Assembly (NCBI GenBank): GCA_958299035.1
Contig: CATQJL010000223.1
Location: forward strand, 82,043,322-82,107,321
From: Cylicocyclus nassatus
Lineage: Eukaryota; Nematoda; Chromadorea; Rhabditida; Strongylidae
DNA length: 64,000 nt
Reading direction: 5' to 3'
In this document: positions 11,089-23,011 of the stretch, in pieces
Position numbering within the stretch: position 1 is the stretch's first letter
Layout: each line of letters opens with the position of its first letter
Made by a program: the position numbers and the translations under genes
The notes under the pieces: model-generated
Told to the model about the DNA's origin: nothing
Databases searched by the model: none
The model's input: only the letters and a program-made list of their open reading frames with translations

Positions 11089-12009
11089 CTGATATGAAAG
11101 ATTGTTACAGAATCGTAACCGACGTAAAAATTGTAGAAGGATGAGAAGAATGAACACAAATAACGCAATAAGGCAACCAATAAGTGGAGATAAAGTAATC
11201 AAAATTCTAGACGTTACATGCAGTCCCTTGAATTTTTGCCGGAAAATGCTGAACAAAGCAGATGCGAAAACAACTTGCGCTGTCAACTTGGCTGAGTTTT
11301 TCAAGTGAACCGTTTACGGGTAATACGTGTACGGCATGCAGCTTTGCGTTGTCTTCAATGCTTGAACCGTTATTGATTGCGTTGGTCGCAATCACCGGCT
11401 GTAGTAGGCTGCAGGCAATTACCGTCTCCAATGGGTAGGTCATTTTCACGACTCTTCAATCATTTTTTCTTCTCTTTGAAAATCTGCATGGTGCTTAGCA
11501 CCCTTTTCTAAGTTCTTTGTAAGGCCGTAGAGCATCACGTAGTTTTTGGGTAGTATATCTTTCCTTGCACGCTAAATATTCGTGACCGTTTAGACCTCAT
11601 TCGCATTTATTTATTTATTTATCATGCTTAGGAAAGTCCCTACGAAAAATTGTCCGCAGTAAAGCCGTAACTTGGCGAACTTCTGACTTTGATCCTTTGC
11701 GCTTTTCTAAGCTTGAAGTCGTAACGAGGCTGCCTCTTACTATAATTCATGTGGTTTGATCCGGGACAGGTGATCAGGCAACAAGTGTAGAAACTCTATA
11801 GGCTGTCGGATTTTAGAAGTCGAAAAAGTGGATTTTGCTTAATCGTCAGGGTTACGTGACATGCTAATCGTAATTATCGTATTTATATTGCACTGTAGCG
11901 CATCTTTTGGGGTCAGACGAAGTTTTGGGCAGATTCGGAGATATCCATCCATCTACCGTACATCCACCGTGCTCGCTATTGCAGTGCATAATCGATACGA
12001 TACTCGTGA
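11089..12009. other. Stretch without a supported gene
   Basis: Overlapping minus-strand frames at 11065-11443 include a signal-peptide-like start and a hydrophobic stretch, but they cannot be joined by an intron of reasonable length. 11450-12009 is AT-rich with no supported feature. Confidence 0.4.
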
Positions 12010-12160
12010 GCAGCGTGCCAAATCTTATATATAAAGCTGAATGTCTGTCTGTATGTCTGTCTGTCTGTATGTCTGCCTGTACGTATGTGCAGAATAGAAA
12101 TTTTTATTTCTGAACCGATTTGGACCAAACTTGGCACACATATACTTCAGGGCAGGGAGC
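12010..12160. repeat. TGTC microsatellite with flanking dispersed-repeat text
   Basis: Degenerate TGTCTGTC/TGTATGTC units at about 12038-12085 are followed by TTCTGAACCGATTTGGACC and TTGGCACACATATA. Similar microsatellite-plus-tail arrangements occur as dispersed repeats in many invertebrate genomes. A weaker relative lies near 561. The remaining 12160-12693 shows nothing supported and probably holds the unseen first exon of the next gene. Confidence 0.6.
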
Positions 12161-12693
12161 GTGTCATAGGCTACTTTTCGTTATCGATCGATATCGATTT
12201 TATCGATTTTTTGCAAAATTTGAGCTACAGGGCTGGGAGTTGGCACAGGGGGGTAATCGAGCATGCTGATTACGAATATAATAATGACAGGCCCGGGCGG
12301 AGCTGGGTTTGCCAACTAGTCATTCCTATAGACCAATTTTTGCAAATCTAGTCATACCTCTCACCGCCTCTTACCGCCCATGGTAACCTTAGAACGTGAA
12401 AATACGTGGTACTCATCTTGGCTGCCCAACCTATCTCTCCGCATTTAGAAACGGGGCAAAATACGAAATCAACATAAGTATCTAGCTAGAGGGATTTTTG
12501 GAAAAAGCATGTTTGTTTTGATGAAACGGCTGTCCTTCTTGTATACTTTCCCTATGAGCTTTGATCGGTTGGGCAGGCGCGCATGCATTCAAAGTCATCG
12601 TCTTCAATCTAAAGATTAAATTTTTCAGTTTTCATTGCTTATAATGAGGACTGACTGAAAGAGTTCAGCATTATTATACACTTTTCACTTTAG

Positions 12694-14132
12694 ACAACTC
12701 TCTACCAGTTGAATTGGAAGAATTCGGATCTAAGGAGGAAGTTCGTGATTATCTGGGTGGTCTTATCCATGCACTCAGATCACATAAACCATGTTCGGTA
12801 TGCTAACTTCTGGTGTTGTAACAGATATTTGTAGTGTTGGTTATTTTTTTTTTTCAAGTTGTATTGATGAAAACCGTTGATTAGAATGCCAAACCTCTTT
12901 GAAAACTGTTACAAATTTACTTTCCATTATTTCTTGTAGAATGTGCGCCGAGATGATCCGTTATGGTGCGGTAAAATATCTTGCATGAGACTTGGAAGTC
13001 GTTGGTGTCATATGCATGAGTGTACGCACAATCAGAGGAACTGCACAGGTTTGTTGTCTGCATCTTTACGCATATTTTATGCAGTTTGCAGATAAGGATT
13101 GCCTCCGTTCCCAAGCAGTTATTTCACACTGGGTGAACTGCACCAATACTACATGTTTTGTGTGTTCACCCTGGATACGACCACGACTGCTGGAAAGCCA
13201 ACGTATGTTTCTCCAACCTATTGTGATCTCTTGTTATGGTCTTTTGATGACTTTCTTGCAGCCAAACGATTCCTGAATGACATTTTTGGGAGTCACTGCT
13301 TTCTTGGAAGGATCGTCTCTCCTATAATAAACAAAAATCGCGCACAACCGTCTGGCGGAAAACATTACGAGTTCGTATGTGCAGAAAAACAGATTAAGGA
13401 TGATCGCTACAGAATGTTTGCCATGGTAAACGAAGTTACCGCCGCTTCCATTAATGAAAGTAAGCGACTTCCTTCTGAATACTTTTTGATGTTTCCTAGT
13501 GATGCTCAGTTGCTAAGAGCATGCTAACACTCATTCTTTAAACTTCATTTAGCTACCAAATTGTTTCAAATATTTAGAGTTGTCAAAATTGCAGAAGAAT
13601 TGCTCGAAAACCAGCGCGTCAGCTGATTATCCTTGCACTGGTAAGACCGCTTCTTCGATTATAAAGTGCGAAATTCTTTTGCTTAAATCGGCTGATTGAG
13701 AGTTGCTTACCAAAAAAACCTAGCTGCCGATCACTCTCGGCTCTCAGTTGTAGGTTAGCACACATTCATTACTTCTAACCACAACTAAAAAGCTATTTGT
13801 CGCGCATAACCATGGAACGATTTGACACACTTTCTACTGATCATCTTTACTTCTATTATAAGCTTGAATTTATGAATTTATATGCCAAGGTGCATGCATT
13901 CCACACTCTTAATGCGGCACTATTGAGTTTTTACAATCAAGTATCCTTGTTTTATTGCATTGGCTGCAGGACAAATCTGCTTTTAGAAAATAAGCATAAT
14001 TTCAGTCTCAGTTTATTCTAGACAAGCCTCCATAGATTTTATTCAGATAAACCTGGACCCTCCGGTTATAATGGTGAAGACATCATTCCAATCATCATAG
14101 AAGCTCCCTGTAGCAATTGCGAGGAAGTATAA
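12694..14132 (+). CDS. TAZ1-type zinc-binding protein related to CBP/p300 (5' end missing)
   Basis: Six exons join in phase: 12694-12797, 12940-13048, 13092-13202, 13262-13459, 13578-13640 and 14047-14132 (TAA), giving at least 222 residues. The first intron enters in phase 1, so a 5' exon is missing. Exons 1-3 encode a TAZ1 domain: HALRSHKPC, WCGKISC, WCHMHECTHNQRNC, then DKDC and SHWVNCTNTTCFVC. In CBP/p300 this fold binds three zinc ions with four ligands each; the third cluster here keeps the family's H-x3-C-x4-C-x2-C spacing exactly. The 43-bp third-exon intron is confirmed because removing it restores C-x4-C spacing. Known TAZ1 domains bind transactivation peptides. After the domain come about 125 residues unlike KIX, bromodomain or HAT, ending in IIIEAPCSNCEEV. 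It may be a diverged, truncated CBP paralogue or an independent TAZ1 adaptor. Confidence 0.85.
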
Positions 14133-14973
14133 AATCAAGGAATTTTATTGTGATATCTTTCATAATACTGCATGTGATGCAGGCAAAAATTACCGTATTC
14201 TCATATCATCATATCAGCATATCCTTACCTCTTTGCAGTATGCTCATTATTCTTTCCGGGATTCTTGCTTACTGCTGATTCGTTTTATTCCCTTCAGATT
14301 AATCTCGGTCTACGACCAAAACATGGTGCTGCTCATCATACTCGCTCAAAAAAAGTACTTTTGCAGTGAAACTTTTGATCTGCTTCATTGTGGAGCACAG
14401 AGAATCTTCTCCCATCACAAGAAGTATCCATGGCGTAGTCAACATGACTGTTTTGTGACCAAGTCAAGTTGAGATCTAGTCGTCAGAAGTCCTGGCAGTC
14501 TTCAGAAGGAAGGAATTCTGTTGTTCATAGAAAGCGAGCATGTTGAGTATGCAAGCCTGTTACTTGCAAGCTTGAAGCATTACTCGAAATTTACAAATAC
14601 TTGTGTTGCATGTTAATCTTTCTTTAGAATGTGTAATTCTATTGTAACTTTTTTGTTGATCTGCATAAAACTGATCTACATGTCTGCCCTGAATGTTCTG
14701 GTGTATATCCCGTGCGTTACTGTCATTATTAGGACGAGATGCTCTGACTTTTGAGACGTAGTTGACTTCAGTCGGCTTGGAATCGGGATGATTAATTCAT
14801 TGAGTGGAACGAAGAATATCACTTTTATGGTAAGCGCTCGTTTGAATTTCGAATAAAATCGCCGTTTCTCTTATTGTGTGTCTAATACAGAAGTGGAGAG
14901 CGGTGTGTTCACAACCTGAAATACCCCGAAATAACTATGATTGTTGTTTCGGGGACGATATTTGTCGGCGACG

Positions 14974-15634
14974 ATGGTGTTCGTGGCGATGTCTTCAATA
15001 GCTATGACACTTGAAGTCGTCGTTGAAGGACTGACACGATTCTCAAATGTGGAAGAGACGACTGAGGTACGCGCTTAAGTCTACCCTTTTCTCGAAATCC
15101 ATTCTGTACTGTCATTATCGTTATTTCTCTAACGTCTACCGCATTTTATTTTGAGGAAATATCATCTTTTTTCTCACCTAGTGGCATTACCAACTTCGAG
15201 CTGTTTACTGTTGCCGTCATTTTCGACCAGTTTCATCGCATTATTCCTATTCATCTTCCGGAATTTCTTCGTCTATAGAGCTGGCTGGTATGTTGGTAAA
15301 GACGACTGAAAGTCTTTGCCAGCAACTAGAGCCAGCCCAGTTATGTCATTCGATAATTGCTCTGGCTTGATCGGTTTCTATAGTTGCTGACGATTTCCGA
15401 AGTCATTTCTATAGCCTCAACTGGCTTTTCCTTTCTAGAAAAAGAAAATCGTCGTTTACCTCAACTTACCAGTGGTATTTGGGTTTTGATGCCACGCGCG
15501 GTTCATTGCTAGTTTCCCTACTTTTCTTTTTGATTCTGCCTCATGTTTCGATGCCCTTTTATGTTAAAAGTTTGTTATGTATTAGGGATTTCCCCTGCAA
15601 GTATTCTACGCTTGTTATGTGGGTTTGTCCGTAG
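14974..15634 (+). CDS. Candidate three-exon gene, possible membrane protein
   Basis: ATG at 14974 opens a 31-codon exon ending at a GTACGC donor (15066). It joins in phase to 15182-15287 (CACCTAG acceptor, GTATGT donor) and 15384-15634 (TCTATAG acceptor, TAG stop), giving about 149 residues. The last exon stays open for 83 codons and includes a hydrophobic run, SLLVSLLFFLILPHV, compatible with one membrane span. No family is recognised. It starts about 840 bp after the TAZ gene on the same strand. In-frame splicing at three exons supports it, but the first exon overlaps another spliceable frame (14891 onward, Cys-rich), so at least one reading is accidental. Confidence 0.3.
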
Positions 15635-18600
15635 CTCCTCAGATAGTTGTCTAATTAGTGCGGTGAGGCAATACGGAGTCAATTATCGTACTAAGACTCA
15701 ATGTGCCCGGTGAACTGTGCTGACTAGCATGGAACAATGCATGTCGACAAAAGATTGAATAAGATGCCGATTTGAATGGCAACCAACACGTATGACTCCT
15801 TTCGGGATTACTGTACCGATTAGATGAGATTGTGCCTCCTCTCCGCATGACTTTTTTTTGGAAATGTTTGCTTATGACTTTACTTTCTTGAGAAGGAAGA
15901 GAAAATTGTTAGTATCCTTTCTTATCCGTATTTGAGATAAGAGGTTTCGAGTATTGAAATGTGAGGTTCTTTGCTTCTACGCTTTTACCCTACATAAATG
16001 GCACTTGAGTTCTTGAACTGGGTCGTGTGCGAGTTTTCATACCGATGAGGTGAATAGAACTAGTGCATCGTGACGATGCGTATGTGTACACTTGCGGTCA
16101 TTCTCTGGAACATTGTCAAGAACCATTCGGGAGCAACTGTACATATTCTAGTAATTTGGAATGTGACTCAAGTACTGTAAAAAAGCTTTAGTACGAAGAA
16201 GATCTAATATGAAATTTGGCCTGTTATGCATCTAAGCAAGTCACACTATGGATGGGCGTCCAAGGAAATTCATGTCAATTTCTCGCAGTTCAAGGATATA
16301 ATGCAGAATAGAGATAGAGAATATAATGCGTAACATCCTTCAGATTACACTTTACCACCACACGTACAGATTACAGTTATTTCTGGGTTTGAAAGCAAAA
16401 ATGATCTATGACTTCCGACTTCGGGAAAGCGACGTCGATAGTATCTATCTTCCGAGTTCTGATGGCCAAATATCGGGATAGCTTTTCACCGATAAGCCAA
16501 AACATCTGTTCAGTACTAGGTTTTGAGTAGTGGCTTGCTTACCACAGCTTTGTATGATATAACAGGGGATTATTTTAGCCCTTTTGCCATTCCCTTTGAA
16601 TTTAGTTGATTAATATTTCTCTCAGACCCTGACTGATTGCAATATATGATGGGCTGGACGTGATTCTTGTGCCTCCTTCTTTTTATTTGAGCAAACTCGG
16701 AGGCAAATGAAGCTGGATTTCTGTTTTTCCAGTATCGCTTTTAACTAAATTTGATTCTGGTGCCAAGGACTACAGCAGTGGTGCCGCTCAAAAAGTAAAA
16801 AAGTGAGGACATTTTTTATGTTTGAAGTTCTATAATTCCATAAGCTCTCGATTTGATGATATTGTCAGCACTACTTTCAACACTTTCTGATTGACGTGGT
16901 CATCGAATCAAAGTTGGAAATGTAGGAAAATTGAAATATCAAAGTTGTCTTCACTAGTCCTGCTTTTGGATTGCATTATCTGTGTAGTTCTTGGCTGTAA
17001 ATCGGGTGAGGCTAGAAGTAATGGTGAAAAATCACAAATTGCTTCTTTCTTAGATAGGTAATAGGTGGAGATATGGATATCTGTTTGTCAATCAGCTTCG
17101 CCTGCCTTCTGGTTGCCAATCTTTGCGCTTTGCCACAGCGAGCCCTTGGTACACATACTGATTAACATCTACAGGTGTAGACGTCATAAAGACCTTTGTG
17201 AGCTATTTGATGCTTCTATGTAGCAGAAGAAGCATGTCTCTTTCAAGAAATGGAAATAAGAGCACTACCGCTGTAAGTGGAGTACGGGTAAGGTAAAATC
17301 TTTGGGAAATTTTTTCAGAAAAAGTTGACATCTCGTGGTTTAATTGCTAGTAATCACCAACTTTCGCTTTTGATTCCGCTTGTACATTCATGTACATCAT
17401 CGACGTCCTTGTATATGCTTGTTTGTTCCCTATGGATCCTCGCACAGCTCGTCTAAGTGATGCACAAGACGCAAAAACGGGGTCAGCAGCGCGACGGCAA
17501 ACACCGAATCGCTCCGTCCACGCACTTCACCTCTTCATTTCGCAAGTTTTTCATTGGTATGCCGTGACATCGTAACCAAGTTTCGCGACGATGTCTCGAT
17601 GAACCCCACTGGTCTCCATATGTGGTACGTGTTCGTCTTCACCGTTCTAATTTCGTACATGACACAGTGGCCGAGTGAGTACAACGTGCGTCTGACGTTT
17701 GCACTTCCCTTGAGGCGTTCGTGCATTCTTTCAGCACGTCGTAGCGCATTCTCATCTGTCACTTACACACGGTGTTCTTAGAGATTGTTATTCGTGTCGT
17801 CTTGAACAAAACATGTCACTGACAGATATTTTTTTCGAATCATGACTACTTGGCAGTTCCTTAATTTTGCATAATCTTTTCTCTATTTCAGAATTTCTAA
17901 ATTAGATTACTGTATATCCTAGCCCACGTGATCGTTTTCTGAGAGGCTTACGATCTGGTAAATACTGGGCTTTTGGATTTTACCAAGTATTGCAATGCAC
18001 CTGCTCTTGAATTTAATCACCTGGTGCAAATGCACCACGAATCAATTTTCGAATGCTTGCATAATCTTTGTGGGTCTAAGTCTGTCTAACAATGACAGAT
18101 TTACTCAAGTCAAGAATGAGAGCAGCTGACCCAATTTAGCGGATTTTGTATAAGCACAGGAGAACTTGAGTTGTAGTACAATTGTACCTGGTAACTTGAG
18201 GTACCAGTAGATTAAATACATGTTTCTGTATTCAGGTAGTAATCAAAAACCACCAGGAGCAAATACTGGCACTAGGTTCTGTGTGTTTACAAATGCTCAA
18301 AATTTTATGGAAACGGTAAATCCTTTGGATACCGCTTAGAAATGCTCAGCTGAGAGAGAAGGTGGTGAATAACTGATTTGTGCTTTAGCGCTAGTGCTTT
18401 GAACGGAATTCCTCTTTCCATTTGAGTCTTCTGAGCTCGTAGTTTTATGGTCTTATTGAGTGTCTTACCATATGGTGTCTCTCGTTTAGTTCTCGCTATT
18501 TTCATTGTTGCTTCTCTAGAATGAGTGATTGAGAAGTAAAACGTAGAAAGGTGAAGTAAGTGCCTACTATACTTTCACTGTTTTGGCTCACATCGCTCTT

Positions 18601-18681
18601 CTTGTATGCTAGCATGAGATAAAAATCCATGGAAGACGTTTATGGTTTTTTTTTTTGAATCTTATCGGAATGTTAGTATTA
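15635..18681. other. Mostly gene-free, with one possible signal-anchor exon
   Basis: The only notable coding hint is 17599-17674 on the plus strand: ATG, 25 codons and a GTGAGT donor. The peptide begins MNPTGLHMW and continues with a hydrophobic run suited to a signal peptide or anchor. No partner exon was found. Elsewhere the sequence is AT-rich and unremarkable. Confidence 0.3.
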
Positions 18682-19358
18682 GATTGAACCGAAGTGACGT
18701 CGCTTTGATTTTGAAAAATTCTAACTGCTCCCTATGTGAGCTATTTGCTTACAAAAAATGAACCTGAAAGCGAAATTCATCTGGTTTCTAAAAACTTCCT
18801 TGCGGCTCTTTGACAACAGTTGACTCCAGAGCTAAAAATCAGAAAAGGAAAGTTCCTCGAAGGCCCGATTTTTGAAAATACATCGTCAAAAAGTTGAAAT
18901 GGTGCAGAGCAGAGCATGTTTTTTTAGAGATTTTGTGAGCTGCTCTTTTTGATAATGCCAATTTTGTGCTAATCGAGCTTATCTATGAAACGTCATGATT
19001 TTTGTGAAGAAGCAAAAAACGGCAAAAATGACGTTTTTCGCATTTTTCTGCATTCACGAAACCGTAACTTCTCATAAAAAAGCTTGATCGGCAAAAGTTT
19101 GGCAATCAGAAAGACCAGCTCACAAAACCTCTAGAATACATTCTCTCAGGTTTTTCTGCACTCCAGATTTTTGACGATTTATTTTCGAAAATCGAGAATT
19201 TGAGTGGTCCCTTTTTTGACCATCTCTAGTGTCTCTTGTTATCAAGCAGCAGTGGGGACACTATCAGAAACTGGATAAATATTTCTTTCTAATGATTTCA
19301 CATAGGGAGCAGTTACGGATTTCAGAAAATCAAAGCGACAGAACTTTCTGTTCAACCT
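18682..19358. mobile_element. Degenerate fold-back element
   Basis: The outer arms pair: AGATTGAACCGAAG and CGCTTTGATTTT with CTGCTCCCTATG on the left match their complements at about 19301-19358. Inner homology continues around GTGAGCTG/CAGCTCAC and GTCAAAAA/TTTTTGAC, with an apex near 19030. Arms are diverged, so the copy is old. No transposase is present. Confidence 0.8.
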
Positions 19359-19756
19359 AGTAGTTCAGACCGTATTATTCAAAATGAAACAGCACTCTCA
19401 TTTCCACACTATCAATTCTCGACACTAGTCTTGTACGTTTAAGCAAACCATCCTATAGGGTTTTAATTACCTTTCCGATCTTGGTGAATGATTTTTAGGA
19501 ATCTGACGAAGTAAAAGTCTTATATTATGTGGTGGACTGAACGCGAATAGTTGTCGAAAATCCTCTGACTCAGTTTATCTCAGAAGCGTTTCAAGACCAT
19601 TGGGCATATACTTCTTGACATACTTAATTCATCTTCTTCCTTCCTCCCTTTTTTTTGCCAAATGATGAAACAGACTGGAGGGGATGTTACTTGTATATTC
19701 CGATGTAATCGAGTAAAACGCTGATTGAAAATTAGCTGCCCCCTACACCTTTTCCC

Positions 19757-19875
19757 ATGCTGCGTCTTCTTTTCAATCGTATGAATCGATTGAGGATAAC
19801 GAAATTTCGTGGTGAAGGCTTCTTGCTCGGCGTCGTCTGTATGTTCATCTGCCTCTATCTCAAATATGGGGCGCA
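19757..19875 (+). CDS. Possible first exon of a type II membrane protein
   Basis: ATG at 19757 begins a 39-codon frame ending at a GTGAGT donor (19876). The peptide has a short basic amino-terminal tail (MLRLLFNRMNRLRITKFR) and then a hydrophobic run, FLLGVVCMFICLYL. That is the layout of Golgi type II enzymes such as glycosyltransferases, though many membrane proteins start this way. The exon ends in phase 2. No downstream exon could be matched, and an overlapping 121-codon minus-strand frame exists, so the call is tentative. Confidence 0.4.
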
Positions 19876-22615
19876 GTGAGTCGGTGAGGCATTTCGTCAA
19901 CCAAGACGACCAAGGCAACGTTTCGAGACTAGTGCAGTCGCGCACGGGAGCTACTCTTTAGTGGTGAGTTCTTTTTGTATTTAATAGAATGGGAGAGGTA
20001 GGGGGTATCGTTCTGTAGGCTGGGTAAAGTGGGGCGATTTTTCCTAAAGTAGATGAGAGGCGGTCTTCCATGCCTGCCAGTAATGCTTGGAATCACGTGA
20101 TTCCAGATATGAAGTTTATAAAATGTCTCCAACCTGCGTTCTTATCGTAATTATATGAAGCCTATACTTCATCTATCCACCCCACCCCTCTTATTTTGCT
20201 CATCTTTCCCTGCTAAAGCCGTCGAGGCGCTTGCAATTATAACTACATCAATAATTCAACACGAGGTTCTTTATACGCGACTCTAAGGAAGATAGATGGC
20301 TGATGGCTTAAATAAATAAGGCATACGGTAAGTGACATCGAATGTCATGGCCGTCGTTGATATGGCTAAAATAGAGCATATATGGGTTGAAGCAGCTGAG
20401 ACTATAATCTTATGGTGGAAGTCTACATGATCTGAAGTATTTGACTACTCAGCTGTACAAAATGTTTATGACTTTGGATATTTCCTCTAGCATATGTGCA
20501 GAAAATAGTATGATGTCGTATGAGTGCTTTCTATAATTAGTGTATTAACAACCAAATATATGGTAGTAACAACACTTTACCTATTTTATCTCGTTATTCT
20601 CTTTAAACGAAATCGCAGTATTTGAAGCGATCATTAGACTTTTATAGTGAATCTTTTGAATCATCAGTTGTTTTTGAATGAGAGATGAAACCGTCGTTTA
20701 TCCGCAATGACTTTTTTTTGTGCTATATGGATACTGAGTCATAGATGATGATGATGACTGCTTTAAGAGTAGGTTTGCGATGCAAAAGTGAATTTGAATT
20801 TCTTGGCTGCTGTATTAGTTTAGGAGTGGCTGCACAAAGACTGTAGATTGAGAAATTATGGAAAAGTGAGAAGTAAAAATGTTAGGCTAAGTTCCCGGGG
20901 TACTTGCGAAAAATTGTTTCCAACTTTAGGCAGATTGCTGGCCCAAGTGGCTAGTTGAAGAGGTTCAAGGTAAATTCGATTGATTCGTGTTCCCTGTCGC
21001 GTACAGTACCCCGAAAACCCTGATCAGCTAGTCTGGCTTGTCTTCAGCCGATTCTAGATTGGTCCCTTCGCGATGCGATCCGAATCTCTGCCTAATTCCA
21101 ACTAATCCATCTACCGAACCTCGCACGATCAGCACAACAATACTCGTGCAGCTCTTCATTATACCGTCGCTGTACGGCTTTACATGAGCCGCTCCCTAGG
21201 AATAGCGCGCTACCGGCGGAGATACAGACACTCTACCGTAATTAACAGGCGATGGTCATCAACCTATGCGCAAGCGATTCTTAGCGCAGACTACGAGTAC
21301 TTCGCATTATCGAATGTCGCTATAGATATGCTAGTCCAGGAAAGAATTAGGTATCATATGCACTTTTGATTTGCTTACCTCCCAAGGGTTTTGTGTGATT
21401 TCAGATGTACCCCCTTCGTTGTTTTCTGAAGCGCGAGATTATTTAGACTAGTTACTTACCGTATGATCGGTGCAAATCACTGTGCAATCAAATGCATATC
21501 TGAAGCTGCTAAAATTAGGAGCAAATGAATGAACTGAAGATACCTAAAAATCACAGAATTTGCATCTTACGTTAGCAAACGGAATGCATTCCGTGATGCA
21601 ATCTACAACGAGTAATCGAAAACTTTTCTTATGTGAGATAATCTCCACAAATTTGAGAGTCTATCGAGAAAGCCCATTTACTCGAAGTGGCCCGTTTTAT
21701 ATGAGACGTTTATGACGGATATGGGAAATATGCTAAAATTTGCCTTCTTTTTCCACAAAACAATTTCCTTTGAGGAATCATGAATGTTTTGAAATAAAGT
21801 GAAACGCGCGGGTGAACTGAAACCGTTCCGAACGATCATGTGCTCTTGAAATAGGGTGGTGATGTATGTCAAAACATCCTGTAGCAGTAAGTTTTTTCAA
21901 TACTCACATAATTAACTGTCCATCTGAGCGCCTGTATGACCGTTTTGACATATTTTTGGCTGCGCGTTCAACCTGTTGCTCCAAGAAGGGCTTATAACTC
22001 TATAGGAAGGCGTCTTGAAGGTGATGAAAACAGATTTGTAATCAGCGCATTATGTCGCATCTGTTGTTATGCAACTCTTAGCAAGCGTCCATGAGTAAGA
22101 GGGCTCTCTTGGTCGGGTCTGATTTGCTGAATTGTAAATTAGTGATATTTTAATCTTGCCTCTAACTGAAGGATGTAGTATTTACCTGTAAGCTCTAACT
22201 TGTCCCATCGAAACGTACCGTAGTTTCAATGTCGGCGATCGTCCAATTGCATATCATCTTCACGCTAACAAATCTCCTACAAGGTGTAATCTTCGACTAA
22301 ATCGTCCGCAGCGCCAAGTCAAGGCCATAGCGACTAATACAGTAATACACGATGTCTATGCTGCTCTGTGATTTTCGTGGTTTCCGCCAAGAACACGCAC
22401 AAAAACAATGTGTCTGAGCGCGAAATTCGAATATGCGTTCGGTTGATCAGTGGCAGCGAGCCAATTTCCAGTCGTTCTGTGGTGTGCCGCTATGTGATGT
22501 GAGGTCGTAGCAGAGCGCGTAATTACAATGACAATTTTCGGTTGGATTGAGCGATGGCAATAGTACTATAGCGGTCACTAGGGTAGACGAGCTGTTGATT
22601 TGGTTTTGTGTGTAG
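19876..22615. other. No supported gene
   Basis: Could be intron of the membrane-protein candidate or intergenic. A somewhat GC-richer patch lies at 20990-21320 with only short frames. No repeats of note were seen. Confidence 0.4.
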
Positions 22616-23011
22616 TTTCCTACTTTTCTCTTATTCGTTATCGCTCTTCGAAATTCGGATTCTTCGCTTTTTTGTGATTTGAAACACAAATTGAGAACTC
22701 AAAAATATCATTTCTATGCTGTAGTGTCCTCTACCTTGTTTTCTACGTCCGTTTTACTACTTTGTTTTTCCTTCAAAATTGACCTTAACGGCTCTCCGCA
22801 AACGATCCTCAATCAGCCATCTCTTAAAACGCCTTCAAAACAAGAAATTAATCGGCTGCAAAAATTCTTTATTCGCAGCCGCTACGGAACATTTTGGATG
22901 AAGTGCCTTCTGAATATTTCATGCCATCGTCTCCAGTGTTTTCGTGGCGAAATATTACTTGTTGATCCGAAATGCATCGTGCCTTATGAAGCAGAAGTTG
23001 CGAGTGGAGGG
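22616..23011 (+). CDS. Possible internal exon with a membrane anchor
   Basis: A 132-codon open frame lies between a TTTTGTGTGTAG acceptor (22615) and a GTACGG donor (23012), both in phase 0. Within it a hydrophobic run, AVVSSTLFSTSVLLLCFSF, is followed by a polar stem and then a Cys-containing region with FWMKCLLNISCHRLQCF and GEILLVDPKCIVPY. The layout suits a type II Golgi or surface protein. I do not recognise the family, and it contains no early ATG, so a first exon is missing. Splice-site quality is moderate. Confidence 0.4.

Noticed and set aside
11065..11443. Overlapping minus-strand frames with a signal-peptide-like start and a membrane-span-like stretch
   Set aside because: The two frames can only be joined by an intron of about 35 bp, below the usual minimum, so they are not called as one gene.
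14780..15000. Cys-rich frame with NNYDCCFGDDICRRRWCSWRC after a CTAATACAG acceptor
   Set aside because: It overlaps the start exon of the 14974 candidate in another frame; the fit to known Cys-rich families is poor.
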